Shown here: positions 8,676 to 16,535 of the stretch, in pieces
Position numbering within the stretch: the first letter of the stretch is position 1
How the letters are laid out: the number at the start of each line of letters is the position of its first letter
Assembly (NCBI RefSeq): GCF_024580525.1
Contig: NZ_JANIKQ010000003.1
Span: forward strand, 1 to 64,000
DNA: 64,000 bases
From: Neisseria dentiae
GTDB lineage: Bacteria > Pseudomonadota > Gammaproteobacteria > Burkholderiales > Neisseriaceae
Reading direction: 5' to 3'
Translations under genes and position numbers: made by a program
Notes under the pieces: generated by a model
The model's database searches: none
The model's input: only the letters and a program-made list of their open reading frames with translations
What the model was told of the DNA's origin: nothing

Positions 8676-9377
8676 ATGAAGCCCATCCTCATCATCCAAG
8701 CCGGCCACACCTTCCCCGAAATCGCCGCCGCGCACGGAGATTTCGACGACATGGTCTACCGCGCCTTAAACGGCAAGCAGCGCAAAACCCGCGTGGTCGA
8801 CGTTTCGCGCGCCGCCGTCCTGCCCGCCCCGTCAAGCTGCGCCGCCGCCGTGATCACCGGCTCGCACGACATGGTGAGCGACAAAGCCGATTGGAGCGAG
8901 CGCACCGCCCGCTGGCTGGCTCAAGCCCACGAACACGGCCTGCCGCTGTTCGGGCTGTGCTACGGCCACCAACTGCTGGCGCACGCGCTCGGCGGCGAAG
9001 CGGGCGACAACCCCAACGGCCTCGAAATCGGCACCCAAACCATCGAACGCTTGCCCGCCTGCGACGACGACCCGCTGTTCGCCCCCCTGGGCAGCCGCTT
9101 TCCCGCCCACACCGTCCACCGCCAAAGCGCGCTGAAATTACCACCGCAAGCCGTTTTGCTGTGCCGCAACCCGCACGAAGCACACCACGCCTTCCGCTTG
9201 GGCAAACACACCTGGGGCGTGCAGTTCCACCCCGAATTCAGCGCCGATGTGATGAACGGCTACCAGCGCCGCCACCACGGCAGGAAGAACGGCGGCGAAC
9301 CCGCACAAAACACCCCCGAAGCCGCCGCCCTACTGCAACGCTTCGCCGATTATGTATCCAGCGTGCAGGCCGTCTGA
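8676..9377 (+). CDS. Class I glutamine amidotransferase-like protein inserted in the urease genes
   Basis: 233-residue GMP-synthase-type (class I, triad) glutamine amidotransferase domain standing alone. The nucleophile elbow GLCYGHQLLAHALGG places the catalytic Cys at 95; His185 and Glu187 lie in GVQFHPEF. Thus all three triad residues are present and the domain should be active. There is no synthetase domain, so the acceptor is unknown; related stand-alone proteins act on gamma-glutamyl or other amide substrates. It begins 13 bp after ureA and ends 21 bp before ureB-ureC. AG-DUS copies in direct orientation flank it (8663-8674 and 9367-9378), and the second supplies its TGA stop (residues QAV, then stop). 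It is not a known urease accessory gene. Confidence 0.85.
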   Translation: MKPILIIQAGHTFPEIAAAHGDFDDMVYRALNGKQRKTRVVDVSRAAVLPAPSSCAAAVITGSHDMVSDKADWSERTARWLAQAHEHGLPLFGLCYGHQLLAHALGGEAGDNPNGLEIGTQTIERLPACDDDPLFAPLGSRFPAHTVHRQSALKLPPQAVLLCRNPHEAHHAFRLGKHTWGVQFHPEFSADVMNGYQRRHHGRKNGGEPAQNTPEAAALLQRFADYVSSVQAV

Positions 9378-9398
9378 AACAACCTTAAAGGACACCCC

Positions 9399-11453
9399 AT
9401 GATCCCCGGAGAATACCTCGCCGCCGAAGGCGACATCGCCGCCAACCGCAAGCGTGCCGTGCGCACGCTGACCGTAACCAATCTCGGCGACCGCCCGATA
9501 CAGGTCGGCTCGCATTACCATTTTTACGAAACCAACCCCGCGCTGTCGTTCGAGCGCGAAGCGGCCAAAGGCTTCCGCCTGAATATCCCCAGCGGCAACG
9601 CCGTGCGCTTCGAACCGGGCGAGCAGAAAACGGTGGAATTGGTGTCTTTCGGCGGCGGCCGCATATTAAAAGGCTTCCGCAACGAAACCCGGGGCGCAAG
9701 CCTGCCGCCGCTTTCAGACGGCCTCAAAGATGCCGTGCTCACTATTCCCCGCGCGCAATATCTGGCCACCTACGGCCCGACCGTGGGCGACAAAATCCGT
9801 TTGGGCGATACGCAGCTCTTCGCCGAAATCGAGCGCGACCTGCTCACCTATGGCGACGAATGCAAATTCGGCGGCGGCAAATCGGTGCGCGACGGCATGG
9901 CGCAGTCGGCCGATGCCTGCCGCAGCGATGAAAACGTGCTCGATTTCGTGATTACCAATGTGGTCATCATCGACCATTGGGGCATTGTGAAAGCCGACAT
10001 CGGCATCCGCGACGGCCGCATCGTCGGCATCGGCCAGGCGGGCAACCCTGACACCATGGACGGCGTTACCCCCAATATGATCATCGGCGCGGCCACCGAA
10101 GTGCACAATGGCGCGCACCTGATCGCCACCGCCGGCGGCATCGACACCCATATCCACTATATCTGCCCGCAGCAGATTGCCCATGCGATTGAGAGCGGCG
10201 TCACCACCATGATAGGCGGCGGCACCGGCCCGGCCGACGGCACCAACGCCACCACCGTTACCCCCGGCGCGTGGAATATGCGCCGCATGTTGCAGGCCGC
10301 CGAAGCCTTTCCGGTGAACCTCGGCTTTTTCGGCAAGGGCAACTGCGCCGACACCGAACCCTTGCGCGAACAAATCCGCGCCGGTGCCTTGGGTTTGAAA
10401 ATCCACGAAGACTGGGGCGCCACCCCCGCCGTGATCGATGCCGCCCTGAAAGTAGCCGACGAAATGGACGTGCAAGTCGCCATCCACACCGACACCTTAA
10501 ACGAAAGCGGTTTTCTCGAAGACACCATGCAGGCGATTAACGGCCGCGTGATCCACACCTTCCACACCGAAGGCGCGGGCGGCGGCCACGCACCCGACAT
10601 CATCAAGGCCGCCATGTATCCCAACGTGCTGCCCGCCTCCACCAACCCCACCCGTCCGTTTACCGTCAACACCATCGCCGAACACCTCGATATGCTGATG
10701 GTGTGCCACCACCTCGACAAACGCGTGGCCGAAGACGTGGCCTTCGCCGATTCGCGCATCCGCCCCGAAACCATCGCCGCCGAAGACATTCTGCACGACA
10801 TGGGCGTGTTTTCCATTATGAGTTCCGACTCGCAGGCGATGGGGCGCGTGGCCGAAGTGGTCATCCGCACCTGGCAGACCGCCGACAAAATGAAACAGCA
10901 GCGCGGCCAACTGCCCGAAGAGCGCGGCGACAACGACAATTTCCGCATCAAGCGCTACATCGCCAAATATACCGTCAACCCCGCCATCGCCCACGGCATC
11001 AGCCGCCACGTCGGCTCGATCGAAGCGGGCAAACTGGCCGACATCGTGTTGTGGAAACCCGCCTTCTTCGGCGTGAAACCCGAAATCATCATCAAAAACG
11101 GCTTCATCAGCTACGCGCGCATGGGCGACCCTAACGCCAGCATCCCCACCCCGCAGCCCGTGGTGTACCGCCCGATGTTCGGCGCGCACGGCAAAGCCGC
11201 CGCCGAAACCGCCGTGCTGTTCGTGTCGCAAGCCGCCGCCGAGGCCGACATCCGCACGCAATACGGTTTAAACAAAGCCACTCTGGCGGTGGAAAACTGC
11301 CGCAACATCGGCAAAAAAGACTTGATCCACAACAACGGCACGCCAAACATCACGGTTGACCCCGAACGCTACGAAGTGCGCGTTAACGGCGAACACATCA
11401 CCTGCGAACCGGCGCAAAGCGTGCCCTTGGGACAGCGTTATTTTCTGTTTTAA
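9399..11453 (+). CDS. ureBC: Fused urease beta-alpha subunit (UreB-UreC)
   Basis: One open frame of 684 codons encodes UreB (residues 1-~100, [13 protein letters not shown] ... ILKGFRNE) joined to complete UreC (from ~110, [20 protein letters not shown]). All active-site residues are present at a constant +117 offset from Klebsiella numbering: nickel ligands His251, His253, Lys334 (carbamylated), His363, His389 and Asp477, plus flap Cys436 and His437. The joint, residues 105-109 (LSDGL), is encoded by an uptake sequence in reverse orientation (9713-9724). Gamma-beta fusions are well known and plants fuse all three, but beta-alpha fusion with a free gamma is unusual. The frame shows no stop or slippery site, so it appears to be a real fusion unless a sequencing error removed a ureB stop. 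Confidence 0.93.
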   Translation: MIPGEYLAAEGDIAANRKRAVRTLTVTNLGDRPIQVGSHYHFYETNPALSFEREAAKGFRLNIPSGNAVRFEPGEQKTVELVSFGGGRILKGFRNETRGASLPPLSDGLKDAVLTIPRAQYLATYGPTVGDKIRLGDTQLFAEIERDLLTYGDECKFGGGKSVRDGMAQSADACRSDENVLDFVITNVVIIDHWGIVKADIGIRDGRIVGIGQAGNPDTMDGVTPNMIIGAATEVHNGAHLIATAGGIDTHIHYICPQQIAHAIESGVTTMIGGGTGPADGTNATTVTPGAWNMRRMLQAAEAFPVNLGFFGKGNCADTEPLREQIRAGALGLKIHEDWGATPAVIDAALKVADEMDVQVAIHTDTLNESGFLEDTMQAINGRVIHTFHTEGAGGGHAPDIIKAAMYPNVLPASTNPTRPFTVNTIAEHLDMLMVCHHLDKRVAEDVAFADSRIRPETIAAEDILHDMGVFSIMSSDSQAMGRVAEVVIRTWQTADKMKQQRGQLPEERGDNDNFRIKRYIAKYTVNPAIAHGISRHVGSIEAGKLADIVLWKPAFFGVKPEIIIKNGFISYARMGDPNASIPTPQPVVYRPMFGAHGKAAAETAVLFVSQAAAEADIRTQYGLNKATLAVENCRNIGKKDLIHNNGTPNITVDPERYEVRVNGEHITCEPAQSVPLGQRYFLF

Positions 11454-11461
11454 AAAACGTT

Positions 11462-11498
11462 TTCAGACAGACATTGCCGCTGCAAATGCCTGTCTGAA
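11462..11498. terminator. Imperfect wad-type uptake-sequence hairpin after ureBC
   Basis: TTCAGACAGACA (11462-11473, one change from the complement) faces TGCCTGTCTGAA (11487-11498), 9 bp after the ureBC stop. Confidence 0.45.
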
Positions 11499-11536
11499 AA
11501 CAGCAAACCATAGAAAACTTAAGAAAAACTACAAGC

Positions 11537-11610
11537 GTCATACTCGGGCTTGACCCGAGTATCTCGAGTTTCAGCAGGTTTTGAGATACTCGGGTCAAGC
11601 CCGAGTACGA
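11537..11610. repeat. Inverted pair of TACTCGGGCTTGACCCGAGTA repeats
   Basis: Arms 11537-11564 and 11583-11610 are complementary, and each is itself palindromic. Single or paired copies recur at 17446, 19618, 33033, 36011, 48193 and 54968. This is one of several repeat modules filling the 415-bp gap between ureBC and ureE. Confidence 0.7.
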
Positions 11611-11625
11611 TGAAGCTGTTACTTA

Positions 11626-11770
11626 AGAGACCTTTGCAAAACCCCCATCTGCGGCGCATTTCTGCGTTGTGCGCTGCTCGCTCGCTTGCCTATCTATCTG
11701 ATATGTCTGCGCTCGCTGCGCTGCTACGCCTTGAACTGCATCCACATCCGGGGGTTTTGCAAAGGTCTCT
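11626..11770. mobile_element. MITE-like element with AGAGACCTTTGCAAAA termini
   Basis: A ~145-bp element has terminal inverted repeats AGAGACCTTTGCAAAACCCC and the complement ending GGTCTCT. It has no coding capacity. The interior matches the element at 31427-31587 in opposite orientation. The termini resemble those of IS1106/IS5-related elements of Neisseria, so it is probably a non-autonomous derivative mobilised by such a transposase (inference). No gene lies between it and the ureE start. Confidence 0.7.
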
Positions 11771-11867
11771 TTAAGATTTAACGATAACGGCGCAACAAGT
11801 TGCACCCCAACCCACCTTATTCAAACGGCCTGCCCTACCGAACAGGCCGTCTGAAAGAAAGCACGCC

Positions 11868-12368
11868 ATGAACCTGTTAATCCAAAACATCCTGCCGCCG
11901 CAAACCCTGCCCGAGGGCATCGAACGCGACCGCGTTTCCCTGCAATGGTACGAAGCCGACCGCCGCATTCTGCGCAAAACCAGCAACGGCGGGCGCGACA
12001 TCGCTTTCCGCCTGCTCAAAGAAGGCCAGCGCCTGCACCACGGCGACTTGGTGTTTCTCAACGACAAACTGGCGGTTACCATCGAAATCGAACCCTCCGA
12101 AGTGATGGTGCTCTCGCCGCAAACCCTGCCCGAAATGGCGCGCGCCTGCTACGAAATCGGCAACAAACACACACCGCTGTTTCTCGACGGCAACGAACTG
12201 TTGCTGCCTTTCGACAAGCCGCTGTTCGAATGGCTCGCCGCCGCCGGTTTTGCGCCCAAGCGCGACACGCGCCGCTTAAACGAACAATTGCGCGCCAATT
12301 CCGCGCAAGGCCACGGCCACCACCATCATCATCACGACCACCCGCACGGCCACCATCATGAACACTAA
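11868..12368 (+). CDS. ureE: Urease accessory protein UreE (nickel chaperone)
   Basis: 166 residues: an N-terminal peptide-binding domain (residues ~1-75), a metal-binding domain (~76-145, ending GFAPKRDTRRLNEQLRA) and a C-terminal His-rich tail (GHGHHHHHHDHPHGHHHEH) that would hold several Ni(II) ions. UreE delivers nickel to UreG in the cytoplasm. A repeat-filled gap of 415 bp separates it from ureBC. The end of ureE overlaps the ureF start by 11 nt, within the His-tail codons, so ureEF are translationally linked. Confidence 0.93.
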   Translation: MNLLIQNILPPQTLPEGIERDRVSLQWYEADRRILRKTSNGGRDIAFRLLKEGQRLHHGDLVFLNDKLAVTIEIEPSEVMVLSPQTLPEMARACYEIGNKHTPLFLDGNELLLPFDKPLFEWLAAAGFAPKRDTRRLNEQLRANSAQGHGHHHHHHDHPHGHHHEH

Positions 12369-13044
12369 ACTGACCGCGCTGTTGCAACTGGCCGACCCCG
12401 CCCTGCCCATCGGCGGCTTCAACCATTCGGGCGGCCTCGAAACCTTCGTGCAGCAAGGCGTGGTCGACAATGCAGGCCGTCTGAAAGAATATGTGGCCGT
12501 GCAGCTCGAACAAAACTGGGCCTATAACGACGGCGCTTACGTTTCGCTGGCATACGACGCCGCACAGGCCGGCGACTTTGAACGGCTGGCCGAAATCGAC
12601 CGCCACGCCGTCGCCGCCAAAGCCCCGCGCGAAATCCGCGAAGCCTCGCTCAAACTCGGCGTGCGGCTGCTGAAAATCTTCGCCCGCCGCGAAACCGCCG
12701 CCATCGTGCAGCGTTTTCAGACAGGCATGGCGCAACAGGAAGCGCACGGCTGCTATCCCGTCGCCTTCGGCCTGATTGCCGCCGTATTGCAGCAAAACAA
12801 AGCCGACGCGCTCGCCGCGTTCTACTACAACGCCGCCGCCGGCGCAGTTACCAACGGCGTGAAACTGATTCCGTTAAGCCAGATGGACGGGCAGGATATT
12901 CTCTTCGACCTGCACGAAGCCATCGCGCGCGCCGTCGCCGCCAGCCTGAATCCCGACCCCGAATGGCTGGGCGCCGCCTGCGCCGCCGCCGACATCCGCG
13001 CCATGCAGCATGAACGGCTGTACACGCGGCTGTATATGAGTTAA
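12358..13044 (+). CDS. ureF: Urease accessory protein UreF
   Basis: 228-residue all-helical UreF. Family motifs are ALPIGGFNHSGGLET near the N-terminus and PLSQMDGQDILFDLHEAIARAV near the C-terminus. It binds UreD and controls the GTPase UreG during nickel insertion. The coding sequence carries an AG-DUS (12475-12486 region, encoding AGRLK) and a TGCCTGTCTGAA-type site in reverse (12716-12727). The start ATG 12358 lies inside ureE. Confidence 0.93.
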   Translation: MNTKLTALLQLADPALPIGGFNHSGGLETFVQQGVVDNAGRLKEYVAVQLEQNWAYNDGAYVSLAYDAAQAGDFERLAEIDRHAVAAKAPREIREASLKLGVRLLKIFARRETAAIVQRFQTGMAQQEAHGCYPVAFGLIAAVLQQNKADALAAFYYNAAAGAVTNGVKLIPLSQMDGQDILFDLHEAIARAVAASLNPDPEWLGAACAAADIRAMQHERLYTRLYMS

Positions 13045-13070
13045 TGCCGGCAAACCGCGCCACAGAGGCG

Positions 13071-13137
13071 TAGGTCGGATTCTTGAATCCGACAAACCAT
13101 TGAATCAAAAAAATGTCGGATACAAGTATCCGACCTA
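13071..13137. repeat. Inverted repeat of GTCGGATnnnnnnATCCGAC modules
   Basis: Two palindromic arms (13071-13093 and 13115-13137) begin and end with TAGGTCGGAT / ATCCGACCTA. The arrangement could act as a hairpin terminator after ureF. It appears only here in the window. Confidence 0.6.
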
Positions 13138-13224
13138 CCGCTGTATATGCGTTCAGGCCGTCTGAAAAGCAGCCTGAAACCGTTTTACCCTATTGATTTG
13201 ACACCCACTTTCAAGGAAACCGCC

Positions 13225-13779
13225 ATGAAAAAACTGCTTCTTCTGCTTGCCCTCACCGCCGCTACACCCGCCTTTGCCCACCCCGGCCACGGCGACAGCG
13301 GCCTGCTCAACGGCATGCTGCACCCGATAACCGGCCCCGACCACATTCTCGCCATGCTCGCCGTCGGCCTGTGGGCGGCTTCGTTCGGCGGTAAAGCGCG
13401 CTGGGCGATTCCCGCCGCCTTTGTCGCCATGATGGCCGCCGGCTTCGCCTTCGGCGCAAACGGCGGTGAGATGCCGCTGCTGGAACAAGGCATCGCCGCT
13501 TCGGTGTTGGTGATCGGCCTGGCCGCCGCTTGGGCGCAGCGCATTCCCGCCGCCGCAGCCGCCGCAGTAGCCGGCACGTTCGCCCTGTTTCACGGCGTGG
13601 CGCACGGCGCGGAGATGCACGGCCACGCCGCTTGGTTTGCGCTCGGCTTTGTCTTGAGCACCGCCGCCCTGCACGCCGCCGGTTTCTTTATCGGTACGGC
13701 CTTGCAGAAAAACCTGTGGATCAACCGCGCGGTCGGCACCGCCATCGGCGCAGTCGGTTTGAGCCTGCTGCTGGCTTGA
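13225..13779 (+). CDS. ureJ: HupE/UreJ-family nickel permease
   Basis: 184-residue membrane protein. A signal sequence (MKKLLLLLALTAATPAFA) is followed by mature HPGHGDSG and the family motif LHPITGPDHILAMLAVGLW, whose His and Asp are implicated in Ni(II) binding. About six membrane segments and HGVAHGAEMHGHAA in the second half fit the HupE/UreJ family. I choose ATG 13225 after AAGGAAA; an earlier in-frame start at 13147 lacks a signal peptide. Its place among the urease accessory genes points to nickel supply for urease. Confidence 0.88.
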   Translation: MKKLLLLLALTAATPAFAHPGHGDSGLLNGMLHPITGPDHILAMLAVGLWAASFGGKARWAIPAAFVAMMAAGFAFGANGGEMPLLEQGIAASVLVIGLAAAWAQRIPAAAAAAVAGTFALFHGVAHGAEMHGHAAWFALGFVLSTAALHAAGFFIGTALQKNLWINRAVGTAIGAVGLSLLLA

Positions 13780-13797
13780 TTTCGTTATCGTGAAAAA

Positions 13798-13954
13798 TAT
13801 AGTGGCTTAAATTCAGCATAAGACAAGGCGACGAAGCCGCAGACAGTACAGGTAGTACGGAACCGATTCTGTTGCCGCTTCAGCGGCTTACAAAATCGTT
13901 CTCTTTGAGCTAAGGCGAGGCAACGCTGTATTATGCTGAATTTAAGCCACTATA
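13798..13954. mobile_element. Correia repeat enclosed element (full length)
   Basis: 157-bp element bounded by TATAGTGGCTTAAATTCAG and the complementary CTGAATTTAAGCCACTATA. The interior carries the standard Correia blocks (ACAAGGCGACGAAGCCGC, CAGTACAGGTAGTACGG, TTGAGCTAAGGCGAGG). TA lies at both ends as the expected target duplication. It fills the gap between the HupE/UreJ gene and ureG, ending 14 bp before the ureG start. Correia elements can carry promoters and RNase III sites, so it may set ureG/ureD expression (inference). Confidence 0.92.
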
Positions 13955-13968
13955 AAAAAGGAAACCCC

Positions 13969-14604
13969 ATGCGCAACTACATCAAAATCGGCGTGGCCGG
14001 CCCGGTGGGCGCGGGCAAAACCGCCTTAATCGAGCGGCTCACCCGCAAAATGGCCGCCGATTACAGCATCGCCGTAATCACCAACGACATCTACACCCGC
14101 GAAGACGCCGAATTCCTCACCAAAAACAGCCTGCTGCCGCCCGAACGCATCATGGGCGTGGAAACCGGCGGCTGCCCGCACACCGCCATCCGCGAAGACG
14201 CTTCGATGAATCTGGAAGCAGTCGACGAAATGGCGGCGCGTTTCCCCGATGTGGAAATCATCTTTATCGAATCGGGCGGCGACAACCTTTCCGCCACTTT
14301 CAGCCCCGATTTGGCCGACGTTACCCTTTTCGTGATCGACGTGGCGCAGGGCGAAAAAATCCCGCGCAAAGGCGGCCCCGGCATCACCCGCTCCGACCTG
14401 CTCGTCATCAACAAAACCGACCTCGCCCCCCATGTCGGCGCCAGCCTCGAAGTGATGGAGCGCGACGCCCGCAAAATGCGCGGCAGCCAGCCTTTCGTGT
14501 TCACCAACCTGATGAAAGACGAAAATCTCGATGCCGTAATCGGCTGGATTCGGAAATATGCGCTGTTGGAAAATACCGCCGAACCGGCGCAGCTGGTCCG
14601 TTAA
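13969..14604 (+). CDS. ureG: Urease accessory GTPase UreG
   Basis: 211-residue SIMIBI-class GTPase. The P-loop is GPVGAGKTA (residues 11-19). The nickel-binding CPH motif is in [13 protein letters not shown], the switch/Walker B region is [15 protein letters not shown], and the guanine-specificity motif is NKTD. It couples GTP hydrolysis to nickel transfer into urease with UreD and UreF. ATG 13969 follows AAAAAGGAAA, right at the edge of the Correia element; the frame upstream of it lies inside the element and is not used. Confidence 0.95.
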   Translation: MRNYIKIGVAGPVGAGKTALIERLTRKMAADYSIAVITNDIYTREDAEFLTKNSLLPPERIMGVETGGCPHTAIREDASMNLEAVDEMAARFPDVEIIFIESGGDNLSATFSPDLADVTLFVIDVAQGEKIPRKGGPGITRSDLLVINKTDLAPHVGASLEVMERDARKMRGSQPFVFTNLMKDENLDAVIGWIRKYALLENTAEPAQLVR

Positions 14605-14795
14605 CGGCAAACCGCCCTCAGGTGAGAAAGAATAAGCGGCGGATGAAATCACTTTTCAGACGGCCTAAACGACTTGCAAAAATCTCAGGCCTGATATGGG
14701 CAACGCCAACAAACCCAATCGCACGGTGTTACCTGTCATTTGAAACCCAACGGCAACCGCACGCCCTCCCCCGCGGGAGAGGCTATAAGCGGCTC

Positions 14796-14823
14796 AGGCC
14801 GTCTGAAACCTTTCAGACGGCCT
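14796..14823. terminator. AG-DUS inverted-repeat hairpin between ureG and ureD
   Basis: AG-DUS 14796-14807 and complement 14812-14823 form a 12-bp stem with a 4-nt loop, 28 bp upstream of ureD. The 247-bp ureG-ureD gap otherwise holds no gene. Confidence 0.5.
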
Positions 14824-14851
14824 GAAAAACCCTTTCTTTTACAAGGTAATT

Positions 14852-15676
14852 ATGCACGCCACACTGTCCCTATCCACTCAATCGCGCAACGGCCGGACCG
14901 TGCTGAAAGAATGCTACGCCACCCCGCCGCTGAAGCTGATCGCGCTGCCGCCGCACAAGCACACGCTGCATGCCGTGCAAATGTCGTCTTCGCCCGGCCT
15001 GCTGGCAGGCGACGTTATCGACACCAGCATCACGCTGGCCGCGCACACCTCGCTCGCACTCTACACCCAAGCCTTCACCCGCGTGCTGTCGATGAACGCA
15101 GGCGGCGCGGCGCGGCAGCATACCCGCATCCGCTTGGCCGAAGGCAGCAGCCTCACCTTTCTGCCGCACCCCTTAGTGCTGCACACCGGCAGCACCCTGC
15201 ACCAAACCACCGAAATCACATTAGACAACAACACCGAACTGCTCTACGGCGAAATCCTTGCCGCCGGCCGCGTGCGCAACGGCGAAGCGTTCGCGTTCGA
15301 GCGGTTGTCGTCCCGCCTCAACATCCGCCACCAAAACTGCCTGCTGCTCACCGACAACATCCAATGGCAGCCCGGCCTCTACCCGCCCGCGCGTATCGGG
15401 CAAATGGAACACTACACCCACCAGCTCAACCTGTTTTATGTGCACACCGGCGATGCCGATTTATCGGCACCACTGGAAAACCTGCACCAATGCCTGTCTG
15501 AAAACCATGCAGAACACAGCCCCGATTTACTGTGGGGTGTCAGCCGCAGCGCCCCCCGCGCCCTATGCCTGCGCGCACTGGCCGCCGACGCCCAAACCCT
15601 GCAAAACCTGCTGCACCTCGCCGTTACCCTGCTTTCACCCCGGCAAGCCCCGCCGTCTTCCGTGTTTTTCCGCTAG
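14852..15676 (+). CDS. ureD: Urease accessory protein UreD (UreH)
   Basis: 274-residue UreD. Family features include MSSSPGLLAGDVIDTSITL and HTSLALYTQAFTRVLSM (residues ~48-80), and PHPLVLHTGSTLHQTTEI. It is the scaffold that carries nickel from UreG/UreF to apo-urease. It lies last in the locus; in many bacteria it comes first. The gene contains a TGCCTGTCTGAA site (15491-15502). Its TAG stop (15674-15676) is formed by the first bases of the TAGGG-ended element that follows immediately. Confidence 0.92.
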   Translation: MHATLSLSTQSRNGRTVLKECYATPPLKLIALPPHKHTLHAVQMSSSPGLLAGDVIDTSITLAAHTSLALYTQAFTRVLSMNAGGAARQHTRIRLAEGSSLTFLPHPLVLHTGSTLHQTTEITLDNNTELLYGEILAAGRVRNGEAFAFERLSSRLNIRHQNCLLLTDNIQWQPGLYPPARIGQMEHYTHQLNLFYVHTGDADLSAPLENLHQCLSENHAEHSPDLLWGVSRSAPRALCLRALAADAQTLQNLLHLAVTLLSPRQAPPSSVFFR

Positions 15677-15862
15677 GGCGTGTCGTCGACAGGCTTGTGA
15701 AGCGGTTTTTTGAGGAAAAATCCGCAGATGCCAGGCAAAAAGCACAGCAAGATTGGACATCTTGCGAGCATTTTAGCTTCGCAAGTCCGCTACGCTACCT
15801 AACGCCGCAGATGCGGATTTTTACCAAAAATACCGCCGCAACGCGGTCGACTACACGTCCTA
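15674..15862. mobile_element. TA-flanked miniature element (TIR GGGAGTGTAGTC family), copy 1
   Basis: 189 bp including TA at each end. The termini read TAGGGCGTGTCGTCGAC and GTCGACTACACGTCCTA. The interior (GCTTGTGAAGCGGTTTTTTG, CAAGATTGGACATCTTGCG, CGCAAGTCCGCTACGCTACC) is nearly identical to copies at 41114 and 62390. It has no coding capacity. It overlaps the ureD stop codon. Confidence 0.8.
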
Positions 15863-15975
15863 AAACCGGCCGTGCTTTTTTTGCATAAGGTCTTGGGCCG
15901 TCTGAAAAGGCGGCTGGAAAAACAGGCCGATTTATCAGATAATCCGTGTTTTCTTTACACCGCAAAGGCACCCGC

Positions 15976-16362
15976 ATGAAAGCCATTATCCACACCGACA
16001 ACGCCCCCGCCGCCATCGGCGCATACAGCCAGGCCGTGCGCGCGGGCGACACCGTTTACATGAGCGGCCAGATTCCGCTCGACCCCGCCACCATGACCGT
16101 GGCCGGCAACGGCGACTTCCGCGCCGAAGCACACCAAGTGTTCAAAAACCTGCAAGCCGTGGCGCAGGCCGCAGGCGGCACGCTCGACGACATCGTCAAA
16201 GTCAACGCCTACCTCACCGACTTAAACAATTTTGCCGTTTTCAACGAAGTGATGGCGGAATACTTCAGCCAGCCCTACCCCGCCCGCGCCGCCGTCGGCG
16301 TTGCCGCCCTGCCCAAAGGCGTACAGGTTGAGGCCGAAGCCGTGCTGGTATTGAACGACTAG
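15976..16362 (+). CDS. ridA: RidA family reactive enamine/imine deaminase
   Basis: 128-residue YjgF/YER057c/UK114 family protein. Hallmarks are [29 protein letters not shown] and the C-terminal [24 protein letters not shown], including the conserved Arg that binds the substrate carboxylate. It would hydrolyse 2-aminoacrylate-type intermediates from PLP enzymes in the cytoplasm. ATG 15976 is preceded by AAAGGCA. Its TAG stop (16360-16362) is again the first three bases of a degraded TAGGG-type element. Confidence 0.93.
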   Translation: MKAIIHTDNAPAAIGAYSQAVRAGDTVYMSGQIPLDPATMTVAGNGDFRAEAHQVFKNLQAVAQAAGGTLDDIVKVNAYLTDLNNFAVFNEVMAEYFSQPYPARAAVGVAALPKGVQVEAEAVLVLND

Positions 16363-16440
16363 GGGCATGTGGTCGGAAAGCTTGTTAAGCGGGCTTTAAC
16401 CAAAAATACCGCCGTAACGCTTTCTAACGGCACGCCCTCC
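16360..16440. repeat. Relic of the TA-flanked GGGAGTGTAGTC element
   Basis: 81 bp begin TAGGGGCATGTGGTCGGAAAGCTTG and retain ACCAAAAATACCGCCG of the right half, ending GGCACGCCCTCC. About half of the element, including its central stem region, is missing compared with full copies. Confidence 0.6.
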
Positions 16441-16474
16441 TGATTAACGAATAAAAAATTATCACGCAGCATAA

Positions 16475-16501
16475 AGGCCGTCTGAATGTTTCAGACGGCC
16501 T
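16475..16501. terminator. AG-DUS hairpin before apaH
   Basis: AG-DUS 16475-16486 and complement 16490-16501 have a 3-nt loop. It probably terminates ridA transcription. Confidence 0.55.
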
Positions 16502-16535
16502 CACGCGCCATAAAAACAAAACGGATTCACACACA

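Noticed and set aside
9690..9735. Suspected frameshift at the ureB-ureC joint
   Set aside because: Reading frame is continuous, both flanking domains stay in the same frame, and the joint encodes a DUS. No homopolymer longer than three bases lies there, so an indel artefact is not favoured.
13225..13779. HupE/UreJ gene as an unrelated hydrogenase accessory gene
   Set aside because: No hydrogenase genes are present and it lies between ureF and ureG, so the UreJ role is preferred.
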